Origin: Pampus argenteus
Lineage: Eukaryota > Chordata > Actinopteri > Scombriformes > Stromateidae
DNA length: 64,000 bases
Assembly (NCBI GenBank): GCA_036937835.1
Contig: CM072878.1
Span: 11,222,001 to 11,286,000, forward strand
Direction: 5' to 3'
Shown piece after piece: positions 45,198-60,400 of this stretch (its first letter is position 1; every line of letters starts with the position of its first letter). Both the position numbers and the translations under genes were made by a program. The notes below the pieces were generated by a model. That model worked only from the letters and a program-made list of their open reading frames with translations. It ran no database searches and was not told where the DNA came from.

Positions 45198-47146
45198 TCG
45201 CATTGACCTCTGCCTCTTGGCAGTATGCCTGCAGCAGGCCTGTGGCCCTTTGGCATAGTGCCAGTCCCAACGTTCATGTGTGCCAGCAGGTAGTGACGAG
45301 CATGGTGCACAGTATGCACCACTCCCCTTTGATCCCCTGCCAACAATTCATCACTTAACAAGAAGGGGGGCGGAGGGGGGAATTAAAACCTTGCTGCCAA
45401 TTAGTTGTAGGAAGAAAAAAAAAAAGAAGAGATGATTGGGAGAAGCTGGGAGACACAACACAGTGGACATAGAATAGAAATGAATGGAGATTGTTGTTGG
45501 GAGTTTGTTGAGCGTCGCTTTTCTCTTTGTTTTCCGTTGTTTCTTTATAGAAAGCTAGCCAGCTGGAAACAAAGACTGCGAGTGTCTAATAGAAGATCTG
45601 CCTCTTTTCAGCTATGCGGGTTGTCAATGCCAGAGTTTCAATGAGAGGCTGAACAGTGGAGTGAGATAATTAGGTGTGTTTGTGCTCAGATTTGATGGTG
45701 ATGTCATTGGCTGCGTGTACGCCAGGTCATAAGGTCTACACAAGTACTGTAGGTTTTTCAGTAGATGCTGACCAACTAAAGTTCTATACTTTTGTCTAAA
45801 AGTGTTTATATCATATTATATTGTATTATATCAGTATATTTATATTGTTGAGATTCTTTTACTATTATTTTGCACCCTCGGATGATGCAGTAATCTTTCT
45901 TTATACCAGTTAGTCTTTGTTGATAAACCAAATAAATGTCTTCCCAGGTGTTACTGGAGTTTTATCTCATCTTATCTCAAGGCATCTATTGGAGAAAATC
46001 AATAAATATCTTTCTATGACACCGATGTGACAAGGAACACAATATAACAAACCTATTCTTTTAAATTCTTCATTGAAATAAAAACTTCCTGTTAAAATGA
46101 CACACACACACACACACACGCTCTTTTGTCCTGACAGCCACTGACAGACAGACAACTCCCTAACAAACACAGTTTCATTGGACGCACCCCTGGCAGCCAT
46201 CAACACCTGAGGTGCGTTTGGACTCTACAACCCATACAAACACAAACACCGCCATCCGCTCTGAGCGGACACACCTGTCACTACGGAAACACAGAGCCAT
46301 CACCAAGGATACGGGCCTGTCTTCCTGCGCCAGGACTGTTTGAGTGGCGGTTCGCTCGTCCGTAGGGGACCTATAGCAGCTTGATGAGAGAGGGGAAGAC
46401 AAAGGAGGGTGTAGAAATGGCAAGAGAAAGAACTGTGTGTGGGAGAGGGGCGCAAATGGGAGTCTGATGTCTTTTCTTTACAGTTGACACATTTGCTGTC
46501 TCCCTTTGCTGCAGCACTGCTCTTGTTGCAGGAGTGCTCCATCTGTACTACAGCATTGTTGAAGTGACACTGTGGTCGTCCTTATTAGATTTGAACCATA
46601 TATTCACTATTAACTAATAAATTACAAGTCATGAACACCATTAAAATATGAAGCCATCAGAGGCAGATCACCACAGTTCTTTGATTTGATATCATTATCT
46701 TTTTAGTCCATATTTCTAAACTAATAGCAAAAGATGAGACTTAAATGTGGTTAAGTATGTAGTTAAAATGTTGACACCAAAGTGGGATACCAGCTTAATG
46801 ACTCCGTGTACCGTACATGACTGTAAGTTCACATGTGAGTGTATTCATGGAGACATATGGCTATATTGACAATGCAATGCATCCAAACAGACTCAGATGT
46901 TTCATAAAAACATAAAGAGCTTCCTACTAGCTTATTCCTTTTTACCTACAGTCACTCAAGGGAATTTAGCAGGAAGAATTATACTACATCATACATTATA
47001 CAGCTCCACCGTCTAAACACATGAAAACTGGATGGAGACAGATGAAGATATGGAAAGGCGACGTGAGGAGAAATCGCCCAACAGGACTGTGACAAATACA
47101 AAGGGAAAATCAGAGCTAAATTAAAAGCCCAGCCATATGTATGTAT

Positions 47147-47184
<38 letters not shown>

Positions 47185-50100
47185 GCACTTTCAAAGAGAC
47201 TACCTGTGCCCTGCCAAAGGCATTTTCGTGCTGAAGGCACTTTGAGGCTGTATCAGGCTCTTCAATCGCCTCTTAATCCTAGCGGTGTGGAGTGGGGCTG
47301 CTTTGAAGTCTGTGTGTGTGTGTGTGTGTGTGTGTTAAAGAGAGTGGAAGTGGATCTGAAAGCAAGGCATGCACCGCTTACCAGAACTTAATTAATAATC
47401 TGCAGTGGGAACCAGGCCAAATACACACATACACACACACACACACGCTTATTTAAACACAGACAACAGGATGCATGAAGGCCAAACATACATCCAGAGT
47501 TTGATCTAAAGCTGTGTGGAAATGAAATTTGCTCAAGGTGTGCATTCCCATTGTTTGGAATGAACTGAAGAAACCAAAGTACACATTTCTCAATAGAGAA
47601 ATAATGCAAACACATGATAAACTTCTCAGTGTGTGTTAAAGTCAGAAAAGAAATTTTCAGGATCTGTTCAGTGCAGTTTGTAGTCCTGGACAGGATATTG
47701 CCTCCATATGGCACCCCCCCACACACATACACACCACCACGATATGTTTCCAATCATCTCACATTGCTAAAGAGCAATTGTGGTTTTTCAGCGTCATCGA
47801 AGCTGAACTTGACTGACAGAAGATATAAAACTGCATTTAAGAGTTGCTGACGAAAGGATGATGTCACTCCAGACATGGAGGAAAACACAACGTGATGGAT
47901 GGTTGATTGGTGATTAGGTAAAGTGCAGAGGTGTTTTAAAGGAGACAATGAATCACACAACACACTCTTGCTTCACTCTGCAACAACATGCCATATACTG
48001 CACACTAGGGAGCTGATTTGTGGGGTTCATTTCTCGAAAACAAAACAAAATAAAATTCAAAGAGAAGCTTTTCCCTATTGCTTCACAAGGCCTTCAGTTT
48101 TAGTGGCAGCGGCATTTGTAGGCATTCAAAACGATTCTCTATTCACCACGCATGTCTCTCATAACAATTTGAGTTCAATCTGCCAACAAGGGAGAGCTGG
48201 GAGATGTTATTTGCTCGTTTGTCTGTAATCATTGCTGTCTTGCTGTGCTTGCCTGTGTATCTGTGTGCGCAGAGAGAGAGTTGGTGCTGTAATGACAAGA
48301 GGCTTTATTTCCATTTCACAGTTTGCCATCACTGTCTGTCAGTAGTGATTCTCTTCATCCCTGCTGCTCAATGTCTGTGCCGCATCACACACAGTACAGA
48401 AATAATGCATCATAGGCACACACACAGATAAACATACATCAAACGCGCAGATCTCTCTCTCTCTCACACACACACACATGCACTAAATGTGCAGTGATTA
48501 CAAATTCAACCAGCCAGTTCTTGGTATCAGAGAACCAATTACACCCATTACCATCAGTGTGAGCGGGCTCAACATTTAACCCACATCATAAGGTCTATAA
48601 AAAAAAAAAAAGTTTGTTTGAGGCTGTGAATGTTTAATGATTGGATAGCTTGTAGAATCACAGACAGCTTTAACATAGCCTGAGAAGGTGAACAGACTTG
48701 AAAATCTCTCTTTGTGCAGTGTGAATTAATGTAAAAATGTCTGTTGAGTTATGCACATGCTACAATGCTACATGTGATGTAAACAACTCTTCAGGCCAGT
48801 TTCCTCTGATTTCGTGGGGAATCTGACCCAGGGGGCAGGCTTTTAGAATAACTATGTAGAAACGGCCCATCTTCTCGATGATGGTTTTATTTGCTTATGT
48901 TGGTCATATAGAGGCATCGTGATTGTTTCATAACCAGTTAAAAAACCCTCTTGTAGTTGCTTTAACCCAAAAAACTGAGCCCAACATCATTGTGTCCCAC
49001 TTAAAACTCCAATTCAAACTGAAGTGTAATCTATAGCTTTCCACAGGATGGGAGCTGCCTGACGCCCTGTTTTAATGCGATTGAGAAAGTGTGTCGTTTC
49101 CCTCCCTCCTCTTGGATGACTTCAAAAAGTGAGCAAGGGAGCTATGTGATGTTTTTTTGGGACGGCAGAGCCTTTACTTTGACTCTTTCATGTGAGGTGA
49201 CTCACTCACTCACTCTCTCGCTGCCGCCGGGCCCGATGGTGCACTGAGGAAACGGGAAGCTCAGATAGGTCTGGGCATGCGTACACACACACACACACAC
49301 ACACAACATATGTTCATACACAAACACAAGATGACAATCAGAAGCAATGATGGAAACATACACCAACAGCAGATACATACAAAGTCAGACACATAATCAC
49401 TAGCATTAATTATTTAAGGTCCTGAATGGTGCAGGGCAGATCTACATGTCCTGCACAAAGCAACCTAAACTTTACCTCTTTCTCCCTTAAAATCAGATTT
49501 TTCTCTCTGCCTCCCTCATCTCTTTGTCTCCCAGTTAGTCTGTCAGTGTGAGGTGAATGTGGGCCCTCTTTGATCATCCCTCAGCCTGTGTTTCTCTCCT
49601 CCTCATCTAATCCATGACCGACTGAATAATGTGATTTGGTGTATCTCCAAATGGCAGAGGACCAAACTAATAAGTCAGCAGTGACAGGGGGCAAGGGAGA
49701 AGAACAAGACACGGCTACGACAACAACAATGACAACAACCTTGTACCACCATCTTCTGGCTGAGGGAGAGAACGGTACACTGAATGAAAGTACATGTCTC
49801 TGTGGGTCTGGATCAAAGCTGGTATAAATGGAATTATAAGGATGTTAATAATTTATGAAAATGTTAATTAATAAACTAGAAAACCTGTATGAACTGACAA
49901 ATCCCCCCCCCCGTTACATGCTAAGATTTCTCAGTGGTTGTTTTTCTTCTGTTTTATTGATAGGACCACTGACTGCGTACGCTGTCCTCCTAATGACAAC
50001 TGGTACATACAAACTCGGGAATGTTCTATGTAAAAGTTCCCTAGTGTCTACTCCAAAGCATAAACACCACATTTTAATAGCTACAAAACATTACCTTGTG

Positions 50101-50975
50101 ACTAGTGCAAATCAAATGTGTATACAAAAGACACAGGCCCTGTTCATGTTTGCACCAAAAACATCTTGGGTGGTCTGATCACAAGTAGATGGCTCTAAAT
50201 ATGGATGCAAAAGCGACAAGAACTTAAGATCCAATCAGTCAAACCACATCGGAGAGTGGTCATGTGTCTGCACACGGAAAATAGTGTGAACACAGATGCA
50301 TCCACGGCCACATTAAAAGGCTGCCTAGTCAGCTTTACGCAAAGCACAACAAACAAAAGTTAGATACAGAGGATTTTCCCCTGCCAAATAACTTAAACAA
50401 GGTTTTGAAGTCTGTGCCCGAGCTGTGCCAGTGCATTCCTCGTCTTTAGCGGAGCTTAAACAAATCCTTTTTTCTTTTAAGCTGTGGTCACAGTTTATCA
50501 CAGATAAAATCAAATGTGAATGAAGACACAATGTGACACATTTCCATTAGATCTACACAACGGGTTAACGGTAAACTAACTGAACAACAGCCTGACACAT
50601 TTATTTGACCTAAACACATATTTGATCAGATGTTGAGGCAGGGAAATGTTCAGTTCCCAGTCGTGACCACGTCTAATAGAATTTATTACAATGAGCTGTC
50701 AGCTGCTGGTGGCAATGGTCCCCAGAATATCACAACTTTCAGTACTTGGCTGTCAAACACTGTTATGTCATCAGAAAAAAAAACATTTACATCATACTCA
50801 TACCGAGTAAAGATATACAAAAGAAATTCCAGAGGCAGAGCACTGAACGTCATACACAGCTTGCCTGCCAGTCTCACATTTACAGGAACCTTTTTGGAAG
50901 CACATACACAAATCCCTTTGGAGAAACTCAAGACAGAGGCCTTCATACCTCAGCTTTCTAATATTCAACCTGTGC

Positions 50976-51012
<37 letters not shown>

Positions 51013-54000
51013 ATGTCTTTCATGTCAAGGGACGTGGCTCAAGGGACACTGGAGCTGTGACACGGGGAGTGGTGATTGGCTACTGCATGCCTAAAAGCTG
51101 CTTTCTTATTGGCGGATGTTTGCCTCTAGGTGATTTTGTCACACTCTGTTAGTGTTTGATGAAATGCCCTCTGCCTTTGATCTGAAGTGAAGTAGGCATG
51201 CACGTACACACGTAAACACACACACACACACAACCACAACATCATAAAGTAACTACACACATATACACACACAATCCTTTTCTACTACTTGCGTGAAGAA
51301 TCATCAGAAAGCGTGGGGTTCACACTGTCCATTTTGTGAATATGCATTCGTGTATTCATATGCATGTATGGTGACATTTACACTCACATGCACAGGTCAA
51401 CACAAACATATCAGACAGAATTTGCACGTCTAATCTCTTCTAGCAGTTCAAAGAGCCGTGCTCTCCAGACTGTGAGTAAATATGAATTCAAGGTTTCCAG
51501 ACGTTATTCATTTCCTATCAAACCTGAGGCCTCCTGATCTTTTGTCTCACTTTATCTCAGATCTCTAGTATTGACAAGCAGGGAGTAAGTACGTGGGGTG
51601 AAGAAGTCCAACACAAAGAGCTTTCCTCTACTAACCCAACTTTAAGCTCATATACTGTATGTACTGCTTATATTAAGCACTGATTGCAAATATGACTTGT
51701 GTTTTATGTTAGTGAGTGGACGAGTGTGTACGTATGGTATGATACAATGTTCCCGCACTTTGTCAAACTTCTTTTTTAACCTGATTTTTTCCTGATTTCT
51801 AGCAAGGCCAACTCTTTATTGAAAGCTCTAATGCTCTGGTCTTTGCCACAACTTGAAGGCAGGGGTGGCAGTGGGGAAAGACACAGCAAGATGGATGGTG
51901 GAGGTGTAGAGGAGAATAAGAAAGTCAGATAAGGATGTGGTGTGGGTGAGAGACAGGATTCATGCTCACTGTAGCCCAGAGATGAGGCATCTTTATCAGG
52001 CACAGAGGCAGCTTCACAGGCCTCTCAGTGGAGAACAGAGATTGGGAGGTCTGGGGTTATGTGTGTGTTCACTCTCACCCATGAACACAGCCACAGCCGC
52101 ACGCATGCACACACACACACACACACACAGACAGACTCACAAAGATGAACTTCAATAGCAACCAGATTAAGACACTCCCCACACACACACCTTCTCTTCA
52201 GCCTACCTCCATCACTTCTCCTTCCCTTCTTCTTTAGTTTTTGTGCAGCTCAAATGTATGGAACTATCTTAACGTCTGATCTTATCGCCTCTGATACTGT
52301 TTCTCTGTATTTCATTCCAACAGACTGTCTACTCCCAAAACATCATCACGTCCCAAAATGTGTGCGTCTTTGATGAGAATCCATTCATGGATTTAATGGA
52401 TTTCTCGGGCCTTTTTTTTCAGGATCTGGGAGATGTGTTCAAAAAAAAAGGAAAACCTGGGCTGCCATGTCTCTGCTTCTAAGAGCATGGTGGACTGCAG
52501 AGGACAGCATTTCTGTCTGCATCAAAAGAATGAGAAATTTTCAGCTTACAAAACAGGGCGATGGAGTCAATACGGATCTGAGGCCTGGCTGACTTCAATC
52601 CCATGTGAAAAAAAGGGCACAACAAAGTAGTGAAACTTTTCCCTGCCCACTCTGAAGTCAAACTTGGAGGCAGATTAGAAAGTAGAAAAAAGGGGAAGAA
52701 GTAAGACGTTCAACCTCTTTGGTGAGTTGTTTTTTTTTTTTTTTAAGAAGCATGCACTTTTAGCTGACAAAAACGGACAGAAAAATCAATAATCTCTTTC
52801 ATATAAAGTAAAACTGCTGATAGTGTTATCAGTCAACATTAAGCCTCACTGCTTTGAATCCACTTCAGATTCCCTGACAACTGTGGGTCATTTTTACCAG
52901 TGTACAAAGAAGGAGGAAGAGGAAGAGGAATTATGTGTGCCAAAAAGATGAAATAGTGATTCATTCAAATGAGGATTACCCTGTAATAAGCACACTCTTT
53001 TCCTTGGATCTCGCTCCCCTTAGTACCCCTGGTTCTGTGCGCCATATGGAGCCAAAATGGCCGCCTGGGAGCTTTGGAGGTCCCTGCATTCCCGGACTAA
53101 TGCTGTGCAGCTGGCGTGGGATGGTGTCTAATGAAAAATGCTCTCTTTGATGGGTCCTGCTTAGGGATTAGGTTCTGATCAACACCACCTTAGGTCAGCT
53201 TCCTGCTAGACCAGCACAAGATTATGGGTGATTTCCCAGCTGTGGGTCCAGTTACTGTGGTGGCCAGGGGAGTGAACATGACACAGAAAGAGAGGGAGAG
53301 ATACTGAAGCTCAGAAGTTCTAGTTGAAGTTCCCCCTGGTTCACCAAGATAGCAAAAAGCAAAGCTGGATAATAGATCTACCTTTTGATTGATCCTTTAA
53401 TCCAATCCCCTCACTCAGTTGTACATTTCAACAGTATGTCCCATGATGTTTAAGTTTCTGTTTAAGCATCTAGGATGTACAAATACTATGAAAGTAATAT
53501 GCTGGGTTTTATTCTGTGTTTAGGACAGAGCATCTCAATCAGACTACGCAGAAGACATAGTGTGCGCAGCAGCAGCTTCATGTGTGTCTACAGGCACAGT
53601 GTTGACTGAGGGCCACCCAGATCCCAACACCCAGTCACAGTAGTTACACGCCTAAAACAGAAGAAAAAAGAGCAAAAATACATTTCTGGACATATTTATG
53701 CACATATAGTGCATGAATGAAACGTGAGCGTATACAATATAGCGGCCTGTGTAGATAGCTGTATCGATTATAATAGAAGTGTATCTGTTCCATCAGATGC
53801 ACATTAGACAGAAAAATGAAAAACGCAGTAAAACACGTCCTGTGTAGACAAGCTGTAAGACTGTGTGTTTGTCAGTTCCAGTGCAGTCTGTGGGTGCATC
53901 TGATGGGACATATGCCCAGGTTTAGCCCCAGCTGGAGGGATGTGCACACATTAAGATGCACTGATCTCTACAACTACACCATACGTATGTGTGCGTGTGT

Positions 54001-57000
54001 GTGTTTGTGAATTCTGGCATGATATCACATCAGGTATAAGCTGTTAAAAAAAAAAAAAAATTTTTTAAATAGTGGTGAACCCAAGCAAGCATTCATCCTC
54101 AATACACACGCTGTCAACACTGAACAGCTCGATAAAGAAAACATCGTCCACAAGTTCTCAGAGAAATATTTATGTGAGAAGACAAACGGAGGCAGACAAA
54201 TAGAGACAGAGAGAGACAGTGGGAGAGGAGGTAAGTGATACATGCTAAGACATAACATAACAAAACACCTTCTAGACCTACTAGATCTAACAGCCACAAG
54301 GTAACATGAGCAGTTTTCTTGCACAGTCAACCAGGCTCTTTAATACAACCTCTCTATATTACCCTCCATAATTCAGTGTTTATTGTCTATTCCCGAGATG
54401 TGTATTGCAACCTGACTGTGTCCCACCTTTTCTGTCCTTATCTTCACCTACCTTCTCCTGAGCAGCATCCCTCTCCTGCTGGTGGCTTGTCTCAAGGTCA
54501 CTGCGGATTCGTTCCATGTCGGAGCGGAGTCGGTCCAGTGATGCCTCCTTGTCTAGGAACGTTTTTTGCTTTTCCTCCTCCCGGAGGAATGCCATCTCAG
54601 CCAGCTGTTGCTTATGCTGGACATGGGCCACCTGGAGGTCCTCACGAAGACCTGACAGCTGGACTTCCAAATCTGAAATTGTCTGGAAAAAGACATATAG
54701 AGAGATGTACAGTGGATTTATGTAAACACTACCAATTTAATATTTAATATGACTTTTTTTACACATTTTACCATCGACCCCAGTGTAAAGCAGTGTGTCT
54801 TAGTTTTGCCAAGTGTGTGCATGTAGGAAAGTAGAAACATGCTTAATGTTTTCCTCTGTGTGTTCCACAGTCAGTGTGGGGGTGGTGAAGATGGCCTGAT
54901 CCCTCTTTTGACCTCTCTTTTTTTGAACTACACAGCTTTGACTTTGCCCAGAAGAGTCCTTTAATAGTGCTGCCAGTGAGCTTCAACATTACATAGTGGA
55001 AATGCTAATAAGCACAACCCCATAGCCTCTGAAACACCAGAAATAGACTGGCCTGACACATGCAATGAAGCTACATCTTAAGAGTTTAGGAAATGTCAAA
55101 ATTTCAAAAGGAATAGATGGCTTACTGTTCTCCCAAAACTGCATTGCTAAGCTGGTGGGATTGAGATTGCTTGCAGAGAAAATGAGGCCTTAAAACAGAA
55201 TATTTCTTTTTTTTTTACTGTACATTTTAAATTACTACAAAATACAAATATCCGCATACGACATGGGCCACTGCAAGTGCATTGTCCTCAAATAGCCTAT
55301 TTTCTAGTACATAAAGGACCACATATATTTATCAGTTTATGATACTTCTGTACAATTTACAGGAAACATGAGTACAAAGTATACTGAATTGTAGATGTGC
55401 TGCAGTTGTAATGTTTCATACTTCCTCACCTATATTACATGTGTTCCCCAGCTATTGCACATCCTCATTACCTGCTTGTTTACTTGCTTTATTTCTTACT
55501 TTGCTTTGCACTGTGTGCTCTCCGCCTGCCCCCCTCCCTCTGCTCAAAAGCCTGGGCATCCCAGGACAACACCACATTAAGGCAATCAGACAGAGTCTGA
55601 AGTCTTTTTTAACACCACTGGGGAAAAATCAAAGATACTTCAAAGTAGTGTCACAAAACAGGCAGATGCCGTGACTCTGTGTTACACTCGCTCCCACACT
55701 GGCACACAGAGACAAATCCACATGTGCTCATACATACATACAAAGACAAACAGCCACATGTGGTTGTGCTGTCACATGCACACACAAAGACATGCAGGAC
55801 ATTCATAGGGAACACAAGGTAATAAACAAACACACGCAATCCTCCAGCTTTATGTCCCACTCCCCTGTCTCTCAACATTACCAGTCTCTCTGCTCCGCTT
55901 GTGCCTTCAAGGGCAAGCAGCTATTAGATCTGAGCCCCAAAGAGTCTTTCATGTATAATTCTCTCTTTAACAAATGTGGATGATCTGTCTACCAAAAAAC
56001 CTTTTAATAATTTAGAGTATAATCTTCCAGAACAGAGGCATTGGCAATGACACTTCATAAACTTAAGAGGGCAAAGAGCATGTTTCCTTTGGAAGTAAGA
56101 GAGCGCAGATGTTTCAACTGGGCACATGTTGGCAGCTGATGTGGAGCTTTGTGATGAAGCAGCTCTTGCTGACAATAGGGGTGTCAAATGAAATTTATTG
56201 GGTTAAACCATGTCAGCTAGAAAGACAAAAGACTGGCAAAACATCAGAATAGAGGTTGTAAAAGGATGGATCACTGGTTAACAGACTATATATACGTTCA
56301 AGTCAAGTGCAGACAGAAGCCCACGAGATTTCATCATTTAGATATCAAAATTTTGTGCGTTATTGTACGAGACAACATTACAGAACTAGCACTAGGAGTG
56401 ACTACTTTACCTCAATAAACCTAGTAGTACTAATAGATTAATAACAGATATGATGGGAGTTTACTGATTACATTTTAACCTATGTGCTTCTTTACTTGCA
56501 AACTGCATTATTAATATTGATAAAGCAACATCCTTTGTGGACTGAGGAGCCAGGACGTACTGGCAATAAAACTGGTGGTGTTCTAACATTAATGTTTGAT
56601 TACAACTACAGCATAGCTATAGCATACAGCATAAGGCCTCCTTGTAGGAATAAAACAAATTATGACTAAATGAATGAATTGAAAATGAAAAAAAAAATCA
56701 GCTGGGTTTTAGTGCTCAGATGTGCATGAGATGATGTGATGCAAAAACTCACTGACATGCCACCTCAGTGGCTTGTCTGCTACTGAAATCAGTGAGTAAC
56801 AAGACAAGAATAAGAGAAAAACAATACCACATCTCAGGGACTGATCATTTGGTAAATGACAATAACAGCAGTGAGATGATCAAAGTGCACGCTGGTCTAG
56901 CTGTCTGCCTTGTTCTCTACATCAGAGATCTTCTACAGGAAAATAATACTCATAAAATGAGTTTTGTGGATGAGCTGAAAATATGAATGAGGGTTTTGCA

Positions 57001-57378
57001 TAGAACAAACAATTCTGTTTGCAAAAAAACAAACAAGACTTCAACAAGACAAATTCATTTATAACACTGGCCCTAGTTTTTAAAGTCAGACTCTAACTCA
57101 TGTTTAACAATTGAATAGCAACAAAATGCAGTATACAGAACAATGGCACCAGTGAAATATGGAATACAATGAAGCTTACGTTTCTCTAAAATGTTTTTAA
57201 AAGATAAGATTAATTTTTTAGACTACACAATAATGAGTAATTTGTGGAATCACAATGCTTTGATTTCTTATCTAAAATAAAGGTTTCCTACACTATAATA
57301 AACATATTTTAACACTCCACGGATGGATGTGCACACACACGCACTGTACATTTCTCATCACATTATCTCTCGAGGGGA

Positions 57379-57419
<41 letters not shown>

Positions 57420-60400
57420 CAATATATATTTGGATTTGAGCATGTTCTGTCGAGGGTATACCGATGATGGATCCCCAAACCAGTCTACAAAACTCATTGA
57501 TCAGCTAACAGAACAACACAGAACTAGCTGTGGGCAAACATGTTTCACCAGTAACACATTTCATCATCCTAGACAAAGAGACACCTGAAAGTGTCTTTTC
57601 ACACTATTTTTAAAAATGGTTTAAGAAATAGTTTATTCTGTTAGAATAGCAATATTCAGGTTTATACAGCTGAGAAATTTGGGTTAATCCCTCAAGTCGA
57701 TGTGATGCCAAATACATACGAGGCCTTGAAAACAGCTGCTTAATTCCAAGTCTTTCATTAGTGACATTGTGATGGGCAACACCTAAGCCACAAATGAAAA
57801 GCAAAGACTGCTAAAAGACCTAATGATGAGTAATGCATTCAACACAACAGAGGGGTCATATAGTCTCTATAATGTGTAGTGACTACACTGTGGGTGAAGC
57901 CAGATTGTCTTGGATAATAAACTCTGGTGGGATGAGAACAATGTGTTCCTGTGTGACTTTTTGTGCTCTTCTCTCCAATCGCTGCTACGACTCACTGGCT
58001 CTCCTTCTTAAACACAAGGCAAGAGTCAGGAATGATATTTATTAGTGTCCCACCACATCAAGGGGATGAGTTCGTATTACTCATCCCTCAGAGTGTGTGA
58101 CTGACATTTGCTGTTCTGTTAGCCAGCTTCTTACCCGCAACTGTCCTTTTAACAATTCCAGGAAGACAGAGAGAAAGTGTGTGTGAGAGAGAGAGAGAGA
58201 GAGAGAGGAAGAGAGAGAGAAATGATTGCTACAGCAGGCACTGGGTTTGCCTGTTACTGACATGTCACTTGATGATAATATCATTATCCATCTGACCCAT
58301 GTGGTGGGAGTGTGTTGTTTCATGGGTTGGGAAAGTCCTTGATTTCAAGAGAAATAAAAAAAAGGACAACCTGCTGTAAAGAAAGTGATCTTATGTTTTT
58401 TGTACGTATCAACAAAATGCCCCCTTTCAGCATATTCAATCCATATTTTCACAACTTTCACAACAAAGTTTTATGGACTTACTAACAGTGAAGGGCCACA
58501 TTAGCAGCGTGTTGCTAACAGTGTGACACACACAAGAGTCTTAAAGGGGTAAACAACTATGGTAATGCAAAACTGTTCAATAACAGTGTCTTTGCTCAAT
58601 GTAAAAAGCTCATCTTTAATACATATGGCTATGAGTGTGTCGGCTTCTTGTCATTTTAACAGCACTTCCATGGAAAAGTTGTTGCACAGGAAGTCAAACC
58701 AGTTTGCATTTCTCCAAGTTTTGGAAACCTCACAATTCTGTCCTTCATCTTTGAAGGCCTGAATGAAAATCCTGATTTCAACTGCTTTAACATCTGACAT
58801 TAGGCAGGCGTCTGATCTCTACTCAAAATGCTGCATGAGCATACAGGAGAATATGAGATGAGTACTGGGGAAGTTTGTTTTCTGTCACCTCCTGAGATCT
58901 TGTCAGACTACATGTCATTTTGACATGAGTCGTACCGCATGTTATCAGCAAAAATGTCCTGTTGTGACGGCATCTCCAGAAAACCAAATAACATACTAGC
59001 TGGTGTCAGCGGGGTGCTCTGAAAGACATTTTTCTAAAAATATGAAAAAGGAAAGCAGATAAAAGTGGAAGGAAAAGGAAAATTGTAACTTTTCCCTCAT
59101 CTTATACAGTTTTTGGCATTATAAAAATTCTTCAGACAGCTGTGAAACAAGCCAAGCAGTAAAGCATAAGATGATTTCTAGTCTATAAAAGAATACAGCC
59201 TCAATGATGACAGAATATCCTGACATTCAAGCTATAAGCAGGGTGCTATTTTAAAACCTTAACAGGAGCATCCCAGCTTGTTTCATTATAAAATGTAAAC
59301 ATAGACAAAAAAGTTAACATAAAAGACAAAATGATCCAAATTTGACAGGAGTGTTAATTTTACATATTTTCATTATAAATATTGAAGAGCACCTAAATTC
59401 AGTTGCTGTGAGAGGTTATCTCTAAAACACTGCTGAAAAACTAATGTATTCAGTAATAAAAAGATAAAAGCACAAAATAGTTTCTGTCAAGTACGATTTT
59501 TTCATGATTCATTTGGTGACTGGCACCATCTCTGTCCAGCATTAGTGTGAGTACCATTTGTCTTAACATATGTCTGGCCGGAACATATCCCTGTCTCCAG
59601 CTAAAAACCAATAAACAAAATTCCCTGCATGCTGACAATGTCCATTTCATCAGGAAGCCTGAAGAGTCAAATACATCCCCAGTTGGGGGCTGGTTTGTCA
59701 AATAGCTTCCCACTGAGCCCCTAGCTAGCCCAGGCTGGAGAGAGGCGAAGACAGGGCGAGGGGTGTAAGATGAAGACTTGCTGCTGGTCTGAGTAAATGG
59801 TAACAGAACAGCCTCCCAGTGTCAGGGATGTCCAATAATATAGACCCAAATGTCATAAACTCATTATGGCGGTCCATGCTGCAATAACAGAATAACTACT
59901 GTTTTCCGGAGAGAGATGGCTACCTGCGGTGAAAGGAGAATGCCATGCAGAGATACACTTCAGTGGGAGTACAGGGCGCTTGACGCTGGTCCGCAACCGT
60001 ACAGCGGAAAAGAAAGAGAATTTTAACGCAGGGTTTAGGAATAAAAGCTTGGCGCTCAACAGGACAGATTTCTTCTGCTTCATCTGGTTACCTGTGGTTT
60101 CAGAATTTAAAGTCTTAATACTTCTATCACGAAACCCTGCTGTGTTAAAAATAATTTTTAAAAACATCAGAAGTTAGGGAAGTATGTTTTGTTGTTTGTT
60201 TCTTTGAATCCGTTTTACTTTTTTGCACTCCCCTGTTGTTTTTACTCAAATAAAATGTGTGTTGTTTTTTTTTTTGTCAAATAGCAATATACTTTTTCCG
60301 AAACGCTCGCATCAAATATACACCCATCTATAAAATTATTCAATCATTAATCAATAATTGTCTAGCTTCAAGTAAAAAAAAGGGTCTTAACTCGCTGTGC

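Larger units (their letters stand above)
45015..54451. other. cep112 intron, 9.4 kb
   Basis: No exon recognised. Repeats: (CA)n 45171-45197, (CA)n about 46099-46121, (GT)n 47152-47182 and 47310-47336, (CA)n about 49284-49305, (GT)n 50979-51011 and (CA)n about 52107-52128. GC-richer unique stretches at about 49060-49260 and 52990-53290 stand out from the AT-rich surroundings and could be conserved non-coding elements. Confidence 0.65.

Noticed and set aside
49636..49827. 63-codon plus-strand frame with a balanced composition
   Set aside because: No homology recognised, ends in a Thr run from ACAACA repeats, and no splice or promoter signals.
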